Positions 35,509 to 44,314 are shown, counted from the stretch's first letter. The stretch is DNA of 64,000 nt from CAYJBH01 sp964370825 (GCA_964370825.1 CAYJKY010000005.1:1-64000), one strand, 5' to 3'. Numbers and translations are program-made. The notes: generated by a model not told the origin, from the sequence alone.

Positions 35509-36621
35509 TCACACTAACTCGTTAAGCACCGGACTTATAAACTTGGCAATTCCCTGTTCTCTTACATGAATATGGTCATAAAAATCCTCGTTTACACAGT
35601 TGACCTCGGCAGGATTGTACGAACCGAAAACAGGTATATCATATTTTCTGCCTATTCTGTTTATATAGTCTTCAACCTCAAACATTCCCGGCCTTATATC
35701 TTTGAGTTGTTCCTCATAGTCATAAACTATGGGGTGATATGGAGTCATCATAAATATTAAATTTGTGTCGGTAGTGAGGACATACTCGATAAAGGTTTCA
35801 AACCTTTCTTTACCTTCCCAATCCATCTCACCAAATGCATGAACCTTAGAGGATTCAATGTGTGCTAAAGTAAGTGCATCAAAGTCAATCTCTTCCTGAG
35901 TTCTGTTGCGATATTCTTCTGTGTAAACAATGGTTCCGTCATGTTTTTTAATCTCGGTTGAAGAGTTGGAAAGATCACCGGTCAAAAGTGTGGGCTTTTC
36001 CTCCAGATCACTATCCTTGAGATAATAATTTAGTGCACCTTGAAAATAGGTTACCGAGTAGAGAGCCTGATAAAGTTCGGTGTTATCAGGTGGAACATAG
36101 CTACTTGGCAAGTCAAGGGCAACCGACAGGTATTCCTGATATAATTCCTGATCTGAACGATAGTCGTTATACTCCTCAAGTGTGTAGAAAACCCACGGAT
36201 CAAGCACAATTATCATGTTGTCCGGGACCTTGTCCTCCTTGACCATAGTGTAGAAAATATTACAGTAATCGATAAAGGTTGCAGAAACCATTCCGTAGTT
36301 AAAAAAAGGCTCGTTTTCAATTAAATCTTCTCCCAGCTGCAGACCTCTGGAGGATCCGATAACCGCAACCGACATCGGATCGGGTGAATTTTCAATGTGC
36401 AAGGTATTAATCTGTCGCTCGTCCAGCTTTTCATACCCGGCAACCGAATATCCGTCAAGTAGTGAAAGTGCTATTTCAAGCTCGAATTTATCTCCATGAA
36501 AAAGAGCCGAAGGGTCTACGGTGTAGCTGAACCACACCATCAAAATCGGTATCGGGAAAAACAATACCGCCTTTAAAACCATTATTATCATCATGGGGAT
36601 AGACTTAAGATATGCTTTCAT
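35509..36621 (-). CDS. SGNH-like partner of the MBOAT acyltransferase
   Basis: A 370-residue protein with one N-terminal membrane helix (about 8-30) and an extracytoplasmic domain. AVIGSSRGLQLG (about 84-95) provides an SGNH-type nucleophile serine. The C-terminal NEDFYDHIHVREQGI (about 346-360) gives the Asp-His pair. This matches the DltD/AlgJ-like proteins that pair with MBOAT acyltransferases to O-acylate surface polymers. GAGGAGGG lies upstream. It is encoded 28 bases after the MBOAT gene. Confidence 0.75.
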   Translation of the reverse strand: MKAYLKSIPMMIIMVLKAVLFFPIPILMVWFSYTVDPSALFHGDKFELEIALSLLDGYSVAGYEKLDERQINTLHIENSPDPMSVAVIGSSRGLQLGEDLIENEPFFNYGMVSATFIDYCNIFYTMVKEDKVPDNMIIVLDPWVFYTLEEYNDYRSDQELYQEYLSVALDLPSSYVPPDNTELYQALYSVTYFQGALNYYLKDSDLEEKPTLLTGDLSNSSTEIKKHDGTIVYTEEYRNRTQEEIDFDALTLAHIESSKVHAFGEMDWEGKERFETFIEYVLTTDTNLIFMMTPYHPIVYDYEEQLKDIRPGMFEVEDYINRIGRKYDIPVFGSYNPAEVNCVNEDFYDHIHVREQGIAKFISPVLNELV

Positions 36622-36649
36622 TTAATGGATTGCCCTCCTCTCGTATTAT

Positions 36650-38119
36650 TTAAAATGCAAAGTAGATGAACGGCGACTCACCGAATTCCCCAAAGATAAG
36701 AATTGTGAGCAAGCAAACGTAGTAAAACGGCCAACGTATTATAAATGGAGCCCTGCTGACCCTCACGCTGAAAGGAACCGAACCGGATATTCTTTCAAAA
36801 AGAAGGACTGCGCCTGCCGTAGCCGCAACTCCGGCGGCAATATAGTCGAAGAAATTAAGGGAAAGAAGCGCTCCCTTCATCAACTCGGTATCATTAACAT
36901 GTTCAACAAACCCGTTAAACATATTGCCGATGACATAAAATGCAGTTTCTATGTTGGGAGACACAAAAAAAACATAGGATATCATAACCATTGGAAATAC
37001 AATTGCCCATTTTAATATCGGAATAATAAAAAAACGCGGAGAAATCTTTGTTATTCGATAAAAACCATCCCGTATCGGTTTCGTAAGCCTCTCGATTATC
37101 TGGTATATTCCGTGCAAAAATCCCCAAAGAATAAAGGTGAAGTTTGCACCGTGCCATACACCGGACACCACAAAGGTAATTAAAAGGTTGAGATAATTTC
37201 TGAGTTTACCCTTTCTGTTTCCACCGAGCGGAATGTATAGATAATCCTTAAACCAGGTGGAGAGTGAGATATGCCACCGACTCCAAAAATCTCTAAAGGA
37301 TATAGCAAAATATGGGTTGTTAAAGTTTTGCATCAGATCAAATCCGAGAACCTTCGCTGCACCTATAGCTATGTCGGAATACCCAGAAAAATCAAAATAT
37401 ATCTGTATCGTAAACATAAATGCGGCGATAAGCAGTGAAAACCCCTCAAACTCCTGCGGGGATGCAAATACAATCCTTACGACCTGACCGAGACCATCGG
37501 CAACCACCACCTTTTTAACAAAGCCGACGAGCATTTGGGAAAGACCTGTACGCACCCTTTTGTAATCGAAATTATTGTACACCTTAAACTGTGGCAATAA
37601 GTTTTTAGCCCTTTCGATGGGACCGGCAACAAGTTGGGGGAAAAAACTTACAAACAATGCGTAATCGATGAAGCTACGCTCATGTTCAAGGTCTTTGCGG
37701 TATACATCGATGGAATATCCAAGCGCCTGAAATGTGTAGAAGCTTATTCCGACAGGTAATAACAGTGAAAACTCAGGTATGGCATAGCTCAATCCCCATA
37801 ATTCGAAAAGATCACCAATACTTTCGTTAAAAAAGTTGTAGTATTTAAAAAGAAAGAGAATAATTAGGTTGACCGAAAGGTTAATGCCAAGCGCAATTTT
37901 GCGATACAACGGAGTTTTACCTTTTTCAATCAAAAAGGCTGTAAGGTAGGTGGATATTGTTGAAAAAAATATTAACAAGGCATAGCCGGCATTCCACTGC
38001 ATATAAAAGTAGTAGCTTGCCATAAGTAACCAAAGATTCTTCGCCTTGCCCGGAACAATAAAGTAGAGCAGACAAACAACCGGAAAAAATATCAGAAAGG
38101 TTGTACTGTTAAAATTCAT
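36650..38119 (-). CDS. MBOAT-family O-acyltransferase (AlgI/DltB-like)
   Basis: A protein of about 489 residues with ten or more membrane helices. The MBOAT signature is clear: LAGPIERAKNLLPQF, FWSRWHISLSTWFKDYLYIPLGGNRKG, and the catalytic histidine in VSGVWHGANFTFILWGFLHG. It would transport acyl groups, normally acetyl, across the membrane for polymer O-acylation. The start MNFNSTTFLIFFPVVCLLYF matches AlgI-type proteins. A GTG nine codons earlier would overlap the DUF2304 gene further. The gene overlaps that neighbour by eleven bases. Confidence 0.9.
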   Translation of the reverse strand: MNFNSTTFLIFFPVVCLLYFIVPGKAKNLWLLMASYYFYMQWNAGYALLIFFSTISTYLTAFLIEKGKTPLYRKIALGINLSVNLIILFLFKYYNFFNESIGDLFELWGLSYAIPEFSLLLPVGISFYTFQALGYSIDVYRKDLEHERSFIDYALFVSFFPQLVAGPIERAKNLLPQFKVYNNFDYKRVRTGLSQMLVGFVKKVVVADGLGQVVRIVFASPQEFEGFSLLIAAFMFTIQIYFDFSGYSDIAIGAAKVLGFDLMQNFNNPYFAISFRDFWSRWHISLSTWFKDYLYIPLGGNRKGKLRNYLNLLITFVVSGVWHGANFTFILWGFLHGIYQIIERLTKPIRDGFYRITKISPRFFIIPILKWAIVFPMVMISYVFFVSPNIETAFYVIGNMFNGFVEHVNDTELMKGALLSLNFFDYIAAGVAATAGAVLLFERISGSVPFSVRVSRAPFIIRWPFYYVCLLTILIFGEFGESPFIYFAF

Positions 38120-38480
38120 TTTTGTCGCATTTTCCTTCCAACTCACGTATACGCTTTTCGAGCAATGCCGTTGTCTGATTCAGCTTGGTAATTCTAATGT
38201 TAAATCCGGATACAATCGATGTAAGTGCAAGTGTATTAAAAATCAAAAATATAAATACAAGCAGGAATACAAAGTTAACCGGGTCTATAACTCTAAAAAT
38301 ATCTCCTAATACTAGTACTGTATATGGTGCAAGGGTGAAAATTAAAAGTGCAAGACCCGACAAAAGCCAAATAATTGCATATTTAACCGCGAGTTTCCCC
38401 TTTTTTAAAGCATAAAAAATGATAACAATATAAAGCAGCACACCTGCCGTTAATGCAACCTGTAGAGTGAATTCCTGCAT
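38109..38480 (-). CDS. DUF2304 membrane protein
   Basis: A 123-residue protein with three hydrophobic segments (about 7-25, 33-52, 68-92) and a short C-terminal coiled-coil-like region (ITKLNQTTALLEKRIRELEGK), matching DUF2304. Genes of this family nearly always sit beside a DPM1-like glycosyltransferase in polysaccharide loci, as here with the gene 16 bases upstream. It may act as a membrane partner of that enzyme; the mechanism is not known. Confidence 0.82.
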   Translation of the reverse strand: MQEFTLQVALTAGVLLYIVIIFYALKKGKLAVKYAIIWLLSGLALLIFTLAPYTVLVLGDIFRVIDPVNFVFLLVFIFLIFNTLALTSIVSGFNIRITKLNQTTALLEKRIRELEGKCDKNEF

Positions 38481-38496
38481 AAGCTATATCCTTTCC

Positions 38497-39186
38497 TTAA
38501 TATTTTAACCAGCCTACAATAAGAGACAATATAACCTTAACCATAAAATACGGGGATTTAAGCGCATTAATACTTGATATTCCGGCAAAGCGTTCCTCCA
38601 TTACCACCGGGACTTCAACAACGGTAAAGCCGCTTTTTACAGCCGATAATATCGCCTCCGGCTCCGGGAAATCCTGAGCATATTCCTTAGAATAAAATTC
38701 GATTAAATTTTTGCCACATGCCCTAAAACCACTGGTAACATCCTTTACCCTTTTTCCGGTGAGGATGCGTATAACTGTGCTTATTATTCCAATTCCGAGC
38801 CGCCGGAGTTTTGAAGATTGAAAACCTTCCCTCTTTATAAATCTGCTTCCTATACACATATCTGCCCTACCTGAACGTATAGGTTCTAAAACGGTTTCAA
38901 GGTATTCCGGATTATGCTGACCGTCTCCATCCATCTGAACAGCTATATCGTATCCCCTCTCTACCGCATATTGATAGCCACACTGAACTGTGCCACCAAT
39001 ACCGAGATTGAATGGGAAACTGAGAAAATTAAGGTTGTTATCACGGCAAATCTGTTCACTACTATCGGTCGAACAATCGTTTATGACAACATAGTCAACA
39101 TCAGGGTTGGAGGATTTAAGATTTCTTATAACCTTTACAATATTATCCTGTTCGTTAAAACATGGTATTATAACCAATACTTTCAC
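38497..39186 (-). CDS. DPM1-like glycosyltransferase family 2 protein
   Basis: A 229-residue GT-A enzyme. VLVIIPCFNEQDNIVKVIRNL (about 3-23), VINDCSTDSSEQI (about 34-46) and the metal site QMDGDGQHNPEYL (about 87-99) match dolichol- or undecaprenyl-phosphate sugar synthases. It has no C-terminal membrane anchor of its own, consistent with using the adjacent DUF2304 protein. It may load a sugar on a polyprenyl phosphate for outside decoration. Only one base separates it from the next upstream gene. Confidence 0.87.
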   Translation of the reverse strand: MKVLVIIPCFNEQDNIVKVIRNLKSSNPDVDYVVINDCSTDSSEQICRDNNLNFLSFPFNLGIGGTVQCGYQYAVERGYDIAVQMDGDGQHNPEYLETVLEPIRSGRADMCIGSRFIKREGFQSSKLRRLGIGIISTVIRILTGKRVKDVTSGFRACGKNLIEFYSKEYAQDFPEPEAILSAVKSGFTVVEVPVVMEERFAGISSINALKSPYFMVKVILSLIVGWLKY

Positions 39187-39187
39187 A

Positions 39188-40405
39188 CTAACTCTCCATT
39201 ACATGATTTATAAACTTAGGCAACACGGTTTTTCTGCTTAGATTTTTCTGATAATAATTTTTAGCATTTATTGATAATCGATGTAGTTCGGAAATGTCAC
39301 ATCTCTTCAATTTCAGAAGATTTTGAAAAAGAAGTTGTGGGTTGCTAGGAGGGCTACAATAGCCGCAATCTGCTTCTCTAACCGTTTCGGCACCCGCACC
39401 GGAAAGGCTACACAAAACCGGTCTGCACATTGCCATACAGGAAGAAAGCTTTGCCGGAACCGTTAGGTCTAAAAGGTCGGTATCTATTAACGAAACAAAG
39501 AGTGCGTCCGCATCCTTTGCAGCGGATGTAACTTCCGATTGTGACACTCTACCAAAGAAATCAAAGTATCCTTCTAACTTTTCCCCTTTAACAGCCTCTA
39601 CAAAATCAAAATGACTCATGCCGTCGCCATACATAGAGAATTTGACATCCTTAACGCCATTCTCTTTACATAACCTTGCAACGTCAATGAGTATATCAAG
39701 ACCCTGTGCAGGGCTGAAATTGCCGGCAAACATAACATTAAACAGCTTGCTTTTTTGTGCTTTAGGCTCTGTATTGTCGCCATAGATATCCTCACAGTAC
39801 TGTGGGAAAACCGCAATATCCTTTTTACCGGTCACTTCGGCAAGCCTATTTCTCATCCCGTTTGAAAGAGCCATAAGATTTCCACCGTGTCGATAGTGCC
39901 AATTCGACACATTTTTTGCAAGAGTACGCAAAAAGGTGTTTTTTACCGGCAGTACCGAGTATAGATTTTCCGGCCACAAATCCAGAACATAGGTGTAAAG
40001 TGAAATATTTTTCAGCTTAGAAAACAAAATTGCCGGAAATATCATTAAAACGGGCGATGTCTCATAACTTAATATTCTATCATATCGTTTTCCAAGCAGA
40101 CCCAGCAGGCTAAATGATGCAAAAAATGGGTAGGACAGATAGTTTAAAAGTATACCAAGCGAGGTTTTCCCACGGGGGATTTCTAAAGTACGGTATATTT
40201 TTACTCCATCCTTAATTTCTCTTCTTTTTTTTGCTATGCCATATCCGTCATAGTATTTTCCGAGTGGATAGTTTGGTATTCCGCATAACACCTCAACCTC
40301 CACGCCGCTATCGATAAAGCCGGCAACAATATCGTTGATACGAAACTCCTCCGGCCAGTAGTGCTGGCATATAACCAGCAGTCGTTTTACCTCGGTTTGC
40401 GCCAT
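39188..40405 (-). CDS. WbuB-like glycosyltransferase family 4 (probable L-FucNAc transferase)
   Basis: A 405-residue GT-B enzyme. LLVICQHYWPEEFRINDIV (about 9-27), GIPNYPLGKYYDGY (about 41-54) and VLDLWPENLYSVLPVK (about 140-155) are the signature of WbuB-type enzymes. The donor domain has FAGNFSPAQGLDILIDVA (about 228-245) and SSCMAMCRPVLCSLSGAGAETV. Its place directly after capE-capF-capG supports transfer of N-acetyl-L-fucosamine, as proposed for Escherichia coli O26 WbuB. It overlaps capG by 19 bases. The sugar assignment is an inference. Confidence 0.85.
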   Translation of the reverse strand: MAQTEVKRLLVICQHYWPEEFRINDIVAGFIDSGVEVEVLCGIPNYPLGKYYDGYGIAKKRREIKDGVKIYRTLEIPRGKTSLGILLNYLSYPFFASFSLLGLLGKRYDRILSYETSPVLMIFPAILFSKLKNISLYTYVLDLWPENLYSVLPVKNTFLRTLAKNVSNWHYRHGGNLMALSNGMRNRLAEVTGKKDIAVFPQYCEDIYGDNTEPKAQKSKLFNVMFAGNFSPAQGLDILIDVARLCKENGVKDVKFSMYGDGMSHFDFVEAVKGEKLEGYFDFFGRVSQSEVTSAAKDADALFVSLIDTDLLDLTVPAKLSSCMAMCRPVLCSLSGAGAETVREADCGYCSPPSNPQLLFQNLLKLKRCDISELHRLSINAKNYYQKNLSRKTVLPKFINHVMES

Positions 40406-41517
40406 ACAAACTCGTTGACTATTTTTGTATAACTTTCAATGATTTTGACCACCTTTACGGAAACATTTTCGTCCATGTAGTCCGGGGCAACCACAACCGG
40501 CTCGTTATTTCTTTTCATTGCTATAGCGAGATTTACAGCCGACAAAACATCATCAGAGTTGGCACCACCGATAACAACTGTACCTTTATCTAAAACCTCC
40601 GGACGCTCGGTAGAGTTTCGAAGGGAAACGCCGCAAAAATCGAGTATTGCTGACTCCTCTGGAAGTGTGCCGGAATCAGAAAGAACACAAAGTGCAGACT
40701 TTTGCAACCTATTGTAATCGAAAAAACCAAAGGGTGGTAGATTTTTGACAAGAGGATTAAACTTAAATCCGGATGCATCAAGCTTTTTTTGACTACGCGG
40801 ATGAGTAGAATAAATTATTGGTAGCCCATACTCCTCTGCCAAAACATTTAAACTCTGCATCAAGGAAACAAATTTATGTTCGATATCTAAATTTTCCTCA
40901 CGGTGTGCGGAAACAAGAAAATATTTCCCCTCCTCTAAGCCGAGTTCATTCACTGCATTACTTGCGTCAATCTTATCACGGTATCGCTCCAAAACCTCTC
41001 TCATCGGAGAGCCGGTAACAAAAATTCTGTTCTTGGCAACTCCCTCAGATAATAGATATCTTCTCGAATGTTCGGTATATGGTAGGTTCACATCTGCAAT
41101 ATGATCAACAATTCTTCGGTTGATTTCCTCGGGAAGGTTTTCGTCAAAACAACGATTACCTGCCTCCATGTGAAACACCGGTATTTTTAAGCGTTTTGCC
41201 GATATTGCACAAAGACAGGAGTTTGTGTCACCAAGTATTAACAATGCATCCGGCATCTGCTCCTTTAAAAGTTTATAGCTCTTGCTTATGATGTTACCTA
41301 TCGTTTCACCCAAATCAGCACCGACACTCTCAAGAAAATAATCAGGCTGTCTGAGCTCAAGCTCCTCAAAAAAGATGCCGTTCAAGGTGTAATCATAGTT
41401 TTGACCGGTATGGACAAGCAGGTGATCAAAGTATAAATCACAACGTTTAATGACCTCGGCAAGGCGTATTATTTCAGGTCTCGTGCCGACAACCGTCATA
41501 AGTTTTAGTTTTTTCAT
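40387..41517 (-). CDS. capG: UDP-L-FucNAc synthase, C2-epimerase (CapG/FnlC-like)
   Basis: A 376-residue enzyme of the non-hydrolysing UDP-GlcNAc 2-epimerase fold. MTVVGTRPEIIRLAEVIKR (about 7-25), HTGQNYDYTLN (about 37-47), GDTNSCLCAISAKRLKIPVFHMEAGNR (about 98-124) and SAHREEN (about 201) are visible. In the CapE-F-G pathway it converts UDP-2-acetamido-2,6-dideoxy-L-talose to UDP-N-acetyl-L-fucosamine. The adjacent capF and capE make this assignment better than plain WecB. It is three bases after capF. Confidence 0.88.
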   Translation of the reverse strand: MKKLKLMTVVGTRPEIIRLAEVIKRCDLYFDHLLVHTGQNYDYTLNGIFFEELELRQPDYFLESVGADLGETIGNIISKSYKLLKEQMPDALLILGDTNSCLCAISAKRLKIPVFHMEAGNRCFDENLPEEINRRIVDHIADVNLPYTEHSRRYLLSEGVAKNRIFVTGSPMREVLERYRDKIDASNAVNELGLEEGKYFLVSAHREENLDIEHKFVSLMQSLNVLAEEYGLPIIYSTHPRSQKKLDASGFKFNPLVKNLPPFGFFDYNRLQKSALCVLSDSGTLPEESAILDFCGVSLRNSTERPEVLDKGTVVIGGANSDDVLSAVNLAIAMKRNNEPVVVAPDYMDENVSVKVVKIIESYTKIVNEFVWRKPR

Positions 41518-41520
41518 CCT

Positions 41521-42642
41521 TTAAACCTCCATATAAAACGTGTCCGGCTTATCCGGATTAAAAACCTCACTGCTCCAGAAAAGTGTTACAAGGTCGCCAT
41601 CACCTACGTTGGTAATGTTGTGAGTGTGACCGGTAGGAATGTCAACAACGGTTGGATTATCCCCATCAACCTTAATCTCGTTAATTTCTGTTCCGTCAAT
41701 TTTACGTATCCTTATTACGGCCTGTCCGTATACAACAAAAAACTTTTCAGTTTTTGTGTGATGCCAATGGTTTCCTCTTGTAATACCCGGCCTGGTTGTG
41801 CTTATAAAAATCTGACCAAAGCTGTCACCCTTTAAAAATTCGGCAAGATGTCCTCTTGCATCCACATTATTCTTTAACCGATAGGAGTATTCACTGTCGG
41901 GGATGTAGGAGGTGTATGTGCCATACAGTTTGCCGGCAAACTCACCAATGATGTTTGGGGAATATGCTGTGTCACGGCTATCCTTAAAGGATTTTATGTG
42001 TAAAGCGAGCTCATTTAACGTTATATTGTAATGCGGCTCGACCTGTAAAGGCTTGTTGCTTGACACAGTGTTTTCAGCCTCTAAAAGTGAAATAAGGCTG
42101 TTGACCACGTCGTCAATGTAACATAGCGTCACTACTGCATCGGGATTACTTATCTCGATTGGTAAATCATTTGCAATGTTATGACAAAAGGTAGCAACTA
42201 CGCTGTTATAGTTTGGGCGGCACCATTTGCCGAACACCCCTACCAACCTAAATACAGTTACAGGAATATTATTTTTTTCAGAGTAATCGTATATACACTG
42301 TTCGGATAATGCTTTGCTCTTCCCGTAGTCGTTATCGAGCTCTGCCTGTATACTGCTTGTTACTGCTATTGGAGCCTTGCTATTACAACCTTCGAGAACC
42401 GACAACAGTTTCTCGGTAAACCCTGAATTTCCGGAGTAAAACTCGGATGAATTTTTCGGACGATTTACACCCGCAAGATGAAAGATGAAATCAGCCTTAG
42501 AACAAAACTTAACTAATTCCTCGTCGGTGTTATTTACATCAAAACGCATTAGGCTGTTGTATCCACGATTTGACAATTCTACGCATAGGTTTTTTCCGAT
42601 AAATCCCTCGGCACCGGTAATCAGTATATTTCTATCAGTCAT
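41521..42642 (-). CDS. capF: CapF-like bifunctional epimerase/reductase with cupin domain
   Basis: A 373-residue two-domain enzyme. The N-terminal SDR domain starts LITGAEGFIGKNLCVEL (about 6-22), with YGKSK (about 109-113) as the catalytic pair. The C-terminal cupin (about 250-373) shows RPGITRGNHWHHTKTEKFFVV, the zinc site that does the C3 epimerisation in Staphylococcus aureus CapF. The SDR half then reduces C4 with NADPH. It overlaps capE by four bases. Confidence 0.92.
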   Translation of the reverse strand: MTDRNILITGAEGFIGKNLCVELSNRGYNSLMRFDVNNTDEELVKFCSKADFIFHLAGVNRPKNSSEFYSGNSGFTEKLLSVLEGCNSKAPIAVTSSIQAELDNDYGKSKALSEQCIYDYSEKNNIPVTVFRLVGVFGKWCRPNYNSVVATFCHNIANDLPIEISNPDAVVTLCYIDDVVNSLISLLEAENTVSSNKPLQVEPHYNITLNELALHIKSFKDSRDTAYSPNIIGEFAGKLYGTYTSYIPDSEYSYRLKNNVDARGHLAEFLKGDSFGQIFISTTRPGITRGNHWHHTKTEKFFVVYGQAVIRIRKIDGTEINEIKVDGDNPTVVDIPTGHTHNITNVGDGDLVTLFWSSEVFNPDKPDTFYMEV

Positions 42643-43646
42643 TTTGCGAGTTCCTCCTGAATATAGGAGAGCTTTAACAGCTTCTCAACAACCTGATCAA
42701 CAGTAAGCCTTTCGGTATTATGACTTGTATATTCTTCTTCGACCTCGGTATGTGCAAGCCCTTCTTCAAAATACTGCTCATAATTTAAGTCTCGACTGTC
42801 GGCAACAACCTTAAAATAGTTTTCAAGATCAAAGCAACCTGCCTTCTCTTCCTTAGTTAACAGTGTTTCGTAAAGTTTTTCACCGTGTCGTGAACCTATA
42901 ATTTTTACCTCTGTCTCGCCAAATAGTTTCATCACTGCCTTTGCAAGAACATCAATGGTACATGCCGGGCTTTTTTGAACAAAAAGATCACCCGTTGCGC
43001 CGTTGTTAAAGGCGAACACAACAAGATCAACCGCCTCATCAAGACTCATCAAGAAACGTGTCATGGTCGGGTCGGTTATTGTAATTGGTTTTTTTGCTCG
43101 AATTTGCTCTATAAAAAGCGGTATTACACTTCCGCGGCTCGCCATAACGTTGCCATACCTTGTGCAGCATATAGTGGTTTGGGAGGACTCCGGCATACGG
43201 CTTTTAGCTATAGCAACCTTTTCCATCATCGCCTTAGAGATACCCATGGCATTTATCGGGTATGCCGCTTTATCGGTGGATAGGCAGATAACCTTTTTTA
43301 CCTTAGCATTTATCGCGGCTTCGATAACATTATTAGTTCCGACAATGTTTGTCTGAACCGCTTCCATCGGAAAAAATTCACAGGAAGGTACCTGCTTTAA
43401 TGCAGCAGCATGAAAAACGTAGTCTACCCCTATCATGGCATTTTTAATGCTGTTAGTATTGCGGACATCACCAATATAAAACTTCACCTTGCTGTTGTTT
43501 ATAAGCTTGCGCATATCATCCTGTTTTTTTTCATCACGGCTGAAAATACGGATTTCTCCGATATCACTGTTGAGAAAATGCTTCAAAACTGTATTGCCGA
43601 AACTGCCGGTACCACCGGTGATTAAAAGGGTTTTATCCTTGAACAT
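42639..43646 (-). CDS. capE: CapE-like UDP-GlcNAc 4,6-dehydratase/5-epimerase
   Basis: A 335-residue soluble SDR. LLITGGTGSFGNTVLKHFL (about 6-24), LSTDKAAYPINAMGISKAMMEK (about 111-132, Met in place of Tyr as in CapE/FlaA1) and RYGNVMASRGSVIPLF are present. It catalyses the first step from UDP-GlcNAc to UDP-L-FucNAc. AAGGA five bases upstream sets this ATG; a longer frame lacks a ribosome site. It is the first gene of the upstream polysaccharide block and has its own promoter and a structured leader. Confidence 0.92.
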   Translation of the reverse strand: MFKDKTLLITGGTGSFGNTVLKHFLNSDIGEIRIFSRDEKKQDDMRKLINNSKVKFYIGDVRNTNSIKNAMIGVDYVFHAAALKQVPSCEFFPMEAVQTNIVGTNNVIEAAINAKVKKVICLSTDKAAYPINAMGISKAMMEKVAIAKSRMPESSQTTICCTRYGNVMASRGSVIPLFIEQIRAKKPITITDPTMTRFLMSLDEAVDLVVFAFNNGATGDLFVQKSPACTIDVLAKAVMKLFGETEVKIIGSRHGEKLYETLLTKEEKAGCFDLENYFKVVADSRDLNYEQYFEEGLAHTEVEEEYTSHNTERLTVDQVVEKLLKLSYIQEELAK

Positions 43647-43660
43647 ATTTTCCTTACATA

Positions 43661-43707
43661 GATTTAATCCATGTCTTGACCACAAGGATCAATTCCTGGA
43701 TTAAATC
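43661..43707 (-). repeat. structured leader of capE (nested inverted repeats)
   Basis: GATTTAATCC (43661-43670) and GGATTAAATC (43698-43707) are a perfect ten base-pair inverted repeat. Inside it AGGA-TCAAT-TCCT and TTG-ACCA-CAA form smaller hairpins. It lies in the predicted 5' leader between promoter and ribosome site. No U-run follows, so it is not a simple terminator. Confidence 0.6.
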
Positions 43708-43760
43708 CTACCTTTCATATATAATTAATCGTTTTAATCTTTAAGAGCTGCACAGTATAT

Positions 43761-43788
43761 ATTCTATCACAAAATCAGAAAAAGTCGA
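43761..43788 (-). promoter_or_regulatory. candidate sigma-A promoter for the polysaccharide operon
   Basis: On the - strand TCGACT and TAGAAT are 16 bases apart with TG upstream of the -10. It is about 115 bases before capE. Confidence 0.5.
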
Positions 43789-43793
43789 GGATT

Positions 43794-44183
43794 TTATATA
43801 TTACTTTTAAATAGCTTGTCGGCAGCCTCAATATTATCAACCTTGAATATCATATTTGCGATTCCACCGTATGCAAATACATAGGTATACTCGATATTAA
43901 TATTGTTATCCTTCAATACCGAAAGAGAATTGTGAAGGATGCCGGGTGTGTTTTTATCGGTAATCAGTATTACATCGGTAACACGTACGGTAAACCCATA
44001 TTTTGTCAAGGTTTCGCAGACTGTATCAGGGTCATCTACAAGTATTCTTGCAACTCCATAATCCTCGGTGTCGGCAATGTTTAATGACAACATGTCAACA
44101 TTTTCCTTAGAAAGAACCTCCGTCAACCCAAAAAGCGAGCCTACATTATTCTCTAAAAAAACTGAGATTTGCTTAATTTTCAT
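43794..44183 (-). CDS. tandem ACT-domain protein
   Basis: A 129-residue protein made of two ACT domains: KQISVFLENNVGSLFGLTEVLSKENVDML (about 3-31) and VILITDKNTPGILHNSLSVLKDNNINIEYTYVF (about 72-104). ACT domains bind amino acids as allosteric sensors. This stand-alone type is usually next to phenylacetate-CoA ligase genes in anaerobes, as here. GGAGGTTTATT precedes the ATG. The ligand, perhaps an aromatic or branched amino acid, is not shown. Confidence 0.87.
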   Translation of the reverse strand: MKIKQISVFLENNVGSLFGLTEVLSKENVDMLSLNIADTEDYGVARILVDDPDTVCETLTKYGFTVRVTDVILITDKNTPGILHNSLSVLKDNNINIEYTYVFAYGGIANMIFKVDNIEAADKLFKSNI

Positions 44184-44202
44184 GATAATAAACCTCCATA
44201 AT

Positions 44203-44310
44203 TATGCCCATGCCATTTTCTTCCACAAAACCATATGCAAGTTTCGCATGGTAAATCCCATGTACAGCATGGGGTTGTTCTTGTGTTGTATTAATTTTCT
44301 TACTTCTTTC
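44203..44310 (-). repeat. dispersed intercistronic element, copy A
   Basis: This 110-base stretch between paaK and the ACT gene shares ordered blocks with a stretch before tgt: TCCACAAAACC (44222-44232), TGCAAG (44236-44241), GCATGG, and GTTCTTGTGTT (44277-44287), then a TTTTCTTACTTCTTT-like tail. Copy A has about 20 extra bases that form a CCCATG-CTGTA-CATGGG hairpin. Both copies start right after a stop codon and end at the next start. I know no name for it. Confidence 0.6.
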
Positions 44311-44314
44311 AAGC

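Noticed and set aside
15928..43685. A Wzy polymerase in the glycan locus
   Set aside because: The polytopic proteins are a flippase, an MBOAT protein, a CPBP protease and one unknown with a charged tail; none has the large periplasmic loop or length expected of Wzy.
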